DNA of 11,517 nt. It comes from Pseudomonadota bacterium. GTDB taxonomy: Bacteria > Bdellovibrionota > Bacteriovoracia > Bacteriovoracales > Bacteriovoracaceae. The stretch's first letter is position 1, and each line of letters begins with the position of its first letter. Made by a program: the position numbers and the translations under genes. Positions 6,998-11,517 of the stretch are shown piece after piece. Where the stretch lies: contig JAEYUK010000049.1 in assembly GCA_023432655.1 (NCBI GenBank), forward strand, positions 1 to 11,517. Reading direction: 5' to 3'. The notes beneath the pieces are model-generated. The model did no database searches, was not told the origin of the DNA, and saw only the letters and a list, made by a program, of their open reading frames with translations.

Positions 6998-8295
6998 AAC
7001 TTAATAAGACTGATTTCGAAGAATTTAAAAATTGGCTGGATCTCGATATCAATTCGATCGGCTGGGAAGGCCGATACGCGGATTCTTTTACCGATTTCTG
7101 GAATTCTTTTTTTAAAGATCAGATCGAGCATTCTGAACTCGCTGAACGTTTTGAATATGCCAAAAAAGTGGCAAGCTCCGGTCCCTTAATTTCCTGGCTT
7201 AATTGGCTGTTTGAAAAATACCTCATTTTCTCCTTCATCAATAAAGGACACTCGGTTAGAGAGATTGCTTTCCTCTTTGATCTTCAGGAGAAGAACGTTT
7301 CAACTATCCTGCGTGATCATCTCATCAAGGTGTACCCGGTTTATGAGGACTACATTAATGAGAACTTTCAGATCAGTAATGTCAGCTCCAAGAATCTATT
7401 TTTGAAATTCGAAGATCTGGAAAAATTATTAGGCAGTGATGCCAAAGTAAAGGGAACGTTTGAAGATGATATCCTTGCTCACATGGAAGTAACTCTCTAT
7501 CCAGATTGGGCGAACCTCGTTAAAGAACTCCAAAAAGATATCTTGTCTTTAAAGATGGATTTTGAAAATTTAAAGAAGAAAGCTGGGTACAAAAAGCAGA
7601 TTCGTTTCTTCCAGGAAGTGATTCTTCTTCTTCTCATTTTAAGTGTGGTGGTTTTTGTCTTAAAAAATACCAACAAATGGTATGAGAATTATTTAGTCAA
7701 TAAGATCACCTTATTTGAACCGAACTTCTTCTGGCTCGATAAGAGTCTTTCTTATCAGGAGCAAGATTTACTGGCCAAGCAGCAGATCGATCTCTCCAAC
7801 AAAGAACTTGAAGAGCTAGAAAGGCTTGAAGCTCAGCAAGTCTTTGAAGATGGACAACTTGAATCACGTTTTGATCCGGAGTCAGATGTGGTCGTTCTAG
7901 ATTCAATTGAAGACGTTCCGAAAAGTTTTGGTGAAGCCGAGACTGAACAATCAGCTTATGAAGAGAATAAGAAAGGCGGTTACCGGGACAGCTCATACGC
8001 TGCTTCCAATAAAAAAGCCTACCGAATTCTTATGGCCTCAGTTGAGCCCGCGGCCATCAGGAGTCAAATTCTTCCTTTAATGCAGCAGTTTGGGATCACC
8101 CAGGTCGATAACGTTAAACCCGGGATGGAGATCCCTGGAGGCCTCTATTTCAATTTAAGAGTTCCTTCAAAGTATCTTAAAGATTTCATGACTAAAGTTA
8201 CGACTTTAGGAGAAGCGACAATCTTTGAGAGCCGCTCTCAGGGCGGAGATCAGCCTGGAAAGAATCGGGTCTTTATTTGGATTAAATCTATTTAG
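6994..8295 (+). CDS. Single-pass membrane protein with cytoplasmic HTH-like region; function unknown
   Basis: The product has 433 residues, and its start overlaps the thiolase stop (ATGA). The N-terminal part (1-200) is soluble and charged. Residues about 87-112 (VREIAFLFDLQEKNVSTILR) look like a helix-turn-helix of the 'xxEIAxxFxLxxxxVSTILRD' kind. A segment at about 171-204 may form a short coiled coil before the single hydrophobic helix at about 205-224 (VILLLLILSVVVFVL). No signal peptide precedes it, so positive charges (KKKAGYKKQIR) on the N side suggest N-in, C-out. Residues about 250-340 are acidic, Glu/Gln-rich and probably disordered. Residues about 343-432 form a compact alpha/beta-looking C-terminal domain (YRILMASVEPAAIRSQILPL and LYFNLRVPSKYLKDFMTKV), faintly like DUF4349-type domains. 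This layout fits a membrane-tethered sensor or regulator, but no family is recognised. Confidence 0.8.
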   Translation: MKLNKTDFEEFKNWLDLDINSIGWEGRYADSFTDFWNSFFKDQIEHSELAERFEYAKKVASSGPLISWLNWLFEKYLIFSFINKGHSVREIAFLFDLQEKNVSTILRDHLIKVYPVYEDYINENFQISNVSSKNLFLKFEDLEKLLGSDAKVKGTFEDDILAHMEVTLYPDWANLVKELQKDILSLKMDFENLKKKAGYKKQIRFFQEVILLLLILSVVVFVLKNTNKWYENYLVNKITLFEPNFFWLDKSLSYQEQDLLAKQQIDLSNKELEELERLEAQQVFEDGQLESRFDPESDVVVLDSIEDVPKSFGEAETEQSAYEENKKGGYRDSSYAASNKKAYRILMASVEPAAIRSQILPLMQQFGITQVDNVKPGMEIPGGLYFNLRVPSKYLKDFMTKVTTLGEATIFESRSQGGDQPGKNRVFIWIKSI

Positions 8296-10027
8296 ATTTT
8301 TCTTCCAGTTTCGTAGAACTAAGAATCGTGTCAATGACTCCAGCTGCATCATCAAATGAACCAGTAGGATTGGATTCACCATCGACTTTAATATTATCGA
8401 AGAGTCTTGGATCAATTTTGGATTTTTCAAGTCCAGCTAATTCTTTTTTAAGGACGTTGATGTTTCGTCCTGGTTCTTCATCGGAGCCTTTCTTCTTTAG
8501 TTTAAGGTTACTAGTAATGATGTTATTAAATAAAACAACCTGGGCCATGCGCACTCGTTCTTCTTTTGACTGCTGGGCATTCTCTTTGATGTTGCTGGCC
8601 TTCGTCGTCGAGTCTTTAGCTTCATCCTCAGTCATTTGACGAGAACCAATTTTTTCTTTCATTTCGTCTAATGTCGCCATTCTTTTAGTATCGTAAATAG
8701 CAGCAATTTCTTTTTCGATATCAACTTTTTCTTTATTCTCAATCTTCTTTAAGAGATCAAGGTAACCATTCTCCTGGAGGTACGTTTTTAGGTCCTCTTC
8801 TTTATTTTTTATTTCGGCCACTCGCTTAAGTTCCACTTCTTTTTTAAAGCGCATTTCAAGGTCAAGATTGTGCTGAGCTTTAGCAGCCGAATCACTGATT
8901 GTTATGAATTCTTCGCAGTCCGGCCCTGTGGGGTCTTTGATACATTTATCCTGCAGCTCTTGCTGCTTCTTATTTTCCGTCAGACCCCCTGTCAGGATAT
9001 CGGCAGAGGAGTAGTTGGTTAGCTCATCAATGTTGGGAGTTTCATTTGTTGGATTATAGTTACTAATCTGAACTAACATCTTGGTTGAGAAATCTTCTCC
9101 TGAAAATTCTTTTTGAATCTTACCAATATCGGCGATGGCCTTTCTTGATGCCTGTAGTTTGGCTTCAGTTAAACAGGCATTAGCACCCGTTTTATCAGCA
9201 GTATCGCCTCCTGATTTAACTTTCTCCCGGAAGACGTTACAAAGCGGAACGATTTTGGCCCCGCAGCTCATGAAAAAATCCTCCATCGCTTTAACTTTGT
9301 TTACTTGGTCAACTCCCATGCCTTCGAGCATGGTTTTGTAGATGGCCTCTTTGTTCCCCGTATCCGAAAAACTACCGAAACCTTTTGAGCCAATATCTGT
9401 GAGAGGTGGATCGCTAATATCTTTAGAGCCATTTAGTTTTGTTAAATCATTGCCCCAATGCTCGATGAAACTATTTTTACTTCTGTTAGGATCATTGATT
9501 CTTAAATTTTCAAAACAAAACCGTGAAACTTCAAAGAGTGAGTTTTTGATGATCTGGGTTTTGTAGAGATCGATAAAGACTTTCTGATCGACCATTTTCA
9601 TTTTGCCGAATTTCATTTGCTCTACCAGAGCATTGAGATCTTTAGTGGCGGGGTCAACACCGGTGAGAGATTTGTATAAGTTGTTACTCAGATATTCTGT
9701 TAAATCTTTTTGTGATTTAGAGCTTACTAACCCAAATTTTTGAAGACCTAAGGCATTTGAAAGTTCTTCAAGATCTTTTCCACTTCTGTTTGCGATCTTT
9801 TTCTGAAAACACTCAATAGCTTTCTGAACATCTTCTTTCTTATCCATGGGATACATGTCGCGACATTCTTTAAACTCTATCGATTTTTGGAGAGTATCTG
9901 AGATTTGTACTTCCTGAATGGAGGAGACGATTTCATTTTTAAAATCTTGAGCTGGGTTCAGCGAATCCATTTCTCCACTGGCCAGGAGAGTGCCGCTAGT
10001 AAAAACCAAAAGGATAAGCATTTTCAT
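8288..10027 (-). CDS. Predicted secreted helix-rich protein with eight cysteines, function unknown
   Basis: The product has 579 residues. MKMLILLVFTSGTLLASG is a plausible Sec signal peptide: one Lys, a hydrophobic core, and cleavage near Ala16-Ser17 or Ser17-Gly18. There is no lipobox cysteine. The mature part is charged and mostly helical, with Lys/Glu-rich stretches at about 380-500 likely to be coiled coils. Eight cysteines (55, 73, 171, 255, 263, 285, 362, 371) all lie in residues 55-371, an even number consistent with disulfides in the periplasm or outside the cell. The C-terminal 200 residues have none. No recognised domain, catalytic motif or anchor is seen. The ATG at 10027 is weakly supported: no good ribosome site precedes it, and an ATG two codons later is possible. 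It follows the four-helix membrane gene after 76 bases, and its end overlaps the HTH membrane protein gene tail-to-tail by 8 bp. Confidence 0.82.
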   Translation of the reverse strand: MKMLILLVFTSGTLLASGEMDSLNPAQDFKNEIVSSIQEVQISDTLQKSIEFKECRDMYPMDKKEDVQKAIECFQKKIANRSGKDLEELSNALGLQKFGLVSSKSQKDLTEYLSNNLYKSLTGVDPATKDLNALVEQMKFGKMKMVDQKVFIDLYKTQIIKNSLFEVSRFCFENLRINDPNRSKNSFIEHWGNDLTKLNGSKDISDPPLTDIGSKGFGSFSDTGNKEAIYKTMLEGMGVDQVNKVKAMEDFFMSCGAKIVPLCNVFREKVKSGGDTADKTGANACLTEAKLQASRKAIADIGKIQKEFSGEDFSTKMLVQISNYNPTNETPNIDELTNYSSADILTGGLTENKKQQELQDKCIKDPTGPDCEEFITISDSAAKAQHNLDLEMRFKKEVELKRVAEIKNKEEDLKTYLQENGYLDLLKKIENKEKVDIEKEIAAIYDTKRMATLDEMKEKIGSRQMTEDEAKDSTTKASNIKENAQQSKEERVRMAQVVLFNNIITSNLKLKKKGSDEEPGRNINVLKKELAGLEKSKIDPRLFDNIKVDGESNPTGSFDDAAGVIDTILSSTKLEEKSK

Positions 10028-10036
10028 ATGCTTAGT

Positions 10037-10063
10037 TTATCGGAAGAACCCGCCTAAACACTT
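10037..10063 (-). promoter_or_regulatory. Possible flagellar sigma-28-like promoter for the secreted-protein gene
   Basis: On the minus strand, AAGTGTTT (complement of 10056-10063), eleven bases, then TCCGATAA (complement of 10037-10044). Against the FliA consensus TAAAGTTT-N11-GCCGATAA this is five of eight plus seven of eight with exact spacing. Transcription would start only a few bases before ATG 10027, giving an almost leaderless message, which would fit the missing ribosome site. The match could be chance in AT-rich DNA. Confidence 0.22.
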
Positions 10064-10103
10064 ACTTTTACCTCGAAAGCAAGAAAAAGCTCAGTCTTTT
10101 TAG

Positions 10104-10649
10104 TTACATAGCATCGTCAGACATGCCGAAAAGGCCTTTCATTTCCCGCAATAATTTATGGCTTTTCCCTAGATAATACCACTGTCTGAAAAATCCAATT
10201 AGCATGGCGACTATAAAACCGTAGGCCACCCCTGAGTGGACAACTTTACTCACCATTCCGGTATCATGGGCCCCACCCAGTAAAAAAGCGATGGTCCCCA
10301 GGATGAGCATGAGCATGGTCCAGGGAATCGTTTGTCTTTTTGAGAGTTGAGATTCGTGGACGAAACGGGCCACTTTCTTCTTATACGGCTCAAGATCTGC
10401 AGGCGGTTCTTCGAAGAGCTCGGTTAAATTGGCATCACTATTAAGAGCATTCCAGACGTTTTCAACCAAACGGGCCACGCCGATGAAATAAAACATGACG
10501 AAAGCCTGAATAAAAATAGTGTACATGAAAGAAGGAATCGCCAATTGAATGTGACCAAAGCCAAATTCTAACCATCCCAGAGCGACTGAAGTGGTAAGAG
10601 CAATACCAAGAATCATAACTAATAATAAAAATCTTAGAAGATAGGCCAT
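10104..10649 (-). CDS. Four-helix integral membrane protein, function unknown
   Basis: The product has 181 residues. Four hydrophobic helices are predicted: about 4-25 (LLRFLLLVMILGIALTTS), 38-60 (IPSFMYTIFIQAFVMFYFIG), 107-127 (IPWTMLMLILGTIAFLLGG) and 134-155 (VVHSGVAYGFIVAMLIGFF). Between helices 2 and 3 lies a charged loop of about 45 residues containing FEEPPADLEPYKKKVARFVHE. With an even number of helices and a basic C-terminus (KSHKLLREMKG), both ends and the large loop are probably cytoplasmic. No catalytic motif or known family is recognised. The start has GGAAG four bases upstream (complement of 10654-10658). It is divergent from the HEAT-repeat membrane protein across 74 bases and upstream of the secreted-protein gene. 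Shared use with either is possible but unproven. Confidence 0.8.
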   Translation of the reverse strand: MAYLLRFLLLVMILGIALTTSVALGWLEFGFGHIQLAIPSFMYTIFIQAFVMFYFIGVARLVENVWNALNSDANLTELFEEPPADLEPYKKKVARFVHESQLSKRQTIPWTMLMLILGTIAFLLGGAHDTGMVSKVVHSGVAYGFIVAMLIGFFRQWYYLGKSHKLLREMKGLFGMSDDAM

Positions 10650-10723
10650 TAGACTTCCAATTTGAGCTTCATTTTGTTAATTTGCCCGTACATTTACCGC
10701 CTTTTTCATCATAAGGAAATCAA

Positions 10724-11517
10724 ATGTCCGAACAAAATCAGGGCAAGATCCCACCTGCTAAAAAAATGCTCGAGAGTTCACCTCTTTCTGGCATTGCTGT
10801 ACCAATAGCGATTGTTTTGGTTGGAGCACTTATTATTTTTGGTGTCACCAAAATGCTCTCAACTGGTAAAGACCACAGAGATCTTATTGAAGAGATGAAT
10901 TCCAAAACTTTTGGAAACCGCTGGGTTGCAGCATATGAACTTTCTAAGTTTCTCGCTTCGGAAAGAATTCCGAAGGAAGATATGCCTTGGGTAATTGAGA
11001 ACCTCTCCCAAGTTTATTTAGGGACCATTGATCCTCGCACAAGAAATTTTGTTGTAATGGCTTTGGGAAGTTTAAAGAATCCGTTGACACTACCAACGCT
11101 TAACGCAGCCTTAGAAGATCAAGACCCTCAAGTAAAATTTAATGCCGTGGTATCTCTGGGAAATATGCCTAAGGGTTCGGATATTAAATGGGACAAAGTG
11201 GAAGCACTGCTTCAGCAAGACCTCGATCCCGGTTTAAAACAGGTGGCCCTGTTAACGATGGCCTCTCACGAGCGTCCAAATATTGAAGAAAAGGCAGTTC
11301 CTTTATTAAGTTCTACTGAGAAAACCATTCGCTATGCCGCAGCAATTGTTTTGATTGGGAACAAGAACAAGGAAGCCTTGCCAGTCATAGAAGAGATTCT
11401 AAACTTAAGATATGATGTGGCGCAGGCTGGAGAGCTTAATGGAGTTCAGGTTGAAGCCCTTAAAATAAGCGTTTTAGAAAATACTGAAAAATCCAAATGG
11501 AATGGAATGCTTCCCTT
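10724..11517 (+). CDS. Membrane-anchored HEAT-repeat protein, 3' end outside window
   Basis: The frame opens at ATG 10724, with AAGGA (10713-10717) six bases upstream, and stays open to the window edge (264 codons plus two bases), so the protein continues. Residues about 21-43 (SGIAVPIAIVLVGALIIFGV) form one membrane helix after a polar, Lys-containing start. No cleavage site is evident, so it is likely a signal anchor with the rest in the periplasm. Residues 50-260 show repeated paired helices of the HEAT/Armadillo type: NRWVAAYELSKFLAS (65-79), TRNFVVMALGSLKNP (106-120), PQVKFNAVVSLGNMP (135-149), PGLKQVALLTMASHE (169-183) and KTIRYAAAIVLIGNK (200-214). The D-P/x-V-R-x-x-A-x-x-x-L-G signature is clearest at 133-147. 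Such repeats make protein-protein scaffolds. The gene is divergent from the four-helix protein. The partner and pathway are unknown. Confidence 0.85.
   Translation, partial: MSEQNQGKIPPAKKMLESSPLSGIAVPIAIVLVGALIIFGVTKMLSTGKDHRDLIEEMNSKTFGNRWVAAYELSKFLASERIPKEDMPWVIENLSQVYLGTIDPRTRNFVVMALGSLKNPLTLPTLNAALEDQDPQVKFNAVVSLGNMPKGSDIKWDKVEALLQQDLDPGLKQVALLTMASHERPNIEEKAVPLLSSTEKTIRYAAAIVLIGNKNKEALPVIEEILNLRYDVAQAGELNGVQVEALKISVLENTEKSKWNGMLP

Noticed and set aside
7706..7996. Antisense open frame of 96 codons inside the HTH membrane protein gene
   Set aside because: It is the shadow of a well-supported coding frame, has no plausible ribosome site and shows no domain pattern.
10084..10101. AAAAAG-N6-CTTTTT hairpin just past the end of the four-helix membrane protein gene
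   Set aside because: The stem has six base pairs with only one G-C pair, too weak to call as an intrinsic terminator; it may be chance in AT-rich DNA.
10650..10723. Sigma-70 promoters in the divergent gap before the HEAT-repeat gene
   Set aside because: TTGAGC and TTGTTA are seen, but no -10 element falls at a proper distance on either strand.

Overview
The window looks like ordinary chromosome from a low-to-moderate GC, Gram-negative bacterium. AsmA-type envelope proteins, a stand-alone FliG C-terminal domain, several lineage-restricted membrane or secreted proteins, and AT-leaning codon use with dense genes suggest a Bdellovibrionota relative (Bacteriovorax/Peredibacter-like). That placement is inferred from gene content and style; no marker gene here proves it.

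Layout. (1) Bases 1-4834, plus strand: a tightly packed probable operon. It holds the 3' end of a UvrD/PcrA helicase gene, an AsmA-like envelope protein, mtnA (methylthioribose-1-phosphate isomerase), a short single-domain Ppx/GppA phosphatase, and a small stand-alone cyclic-nucleotide-binding-like domain. The last two boundaries overlap by 4 and 8 bp. (2) 4828-5734, minus strand: a two-gene unit, a coiled-coil protein followed by a protein that matches the C-terminal (torque) domain of FliG over its whole length. It converges on the first operon with a 7-bp tail overlap. (3) 5828-8295, plus strand: a thiolase translationally coupled (ATGA) to a single-pass membrane protein with a predicted cytoplasmic helix-turn-helix. 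The gap between units 2 and 3 carries a perfect 7-bp-arm inverted repeat. (4) 8288-10649, minus strand: a four-helix membrane protein followed by a secreted, cysteine-containing, helix-rich protein of 579 residues. The latter's end overlaps the HTH membrane protein gene by 8 bp. (5) 10724-end, plus strand: a membrane-anchored HEAT-repeat protein, cut off by the window end and so without a visible stop.

How the genes might work together. The first operon mixes DNA repair, envelope maintenance, methionine salvage and phosphate/nucleotide signalling, so it reads as housekeeping co-transcription more than one pathway. The most unusual elements are the isolated, divergent FliG C-domain paired with a coiled-coil protein, the membrane-tethered HTH protein behind a thiolase, and the degenerate cNMP-binding domain fused to nothing. 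No tRNA, rRNA, CRISPR array, insertion sequence or prophage is visible. No stretch longer than 300 bases lacks a gene; the longest gaps are about 75-95 bases.
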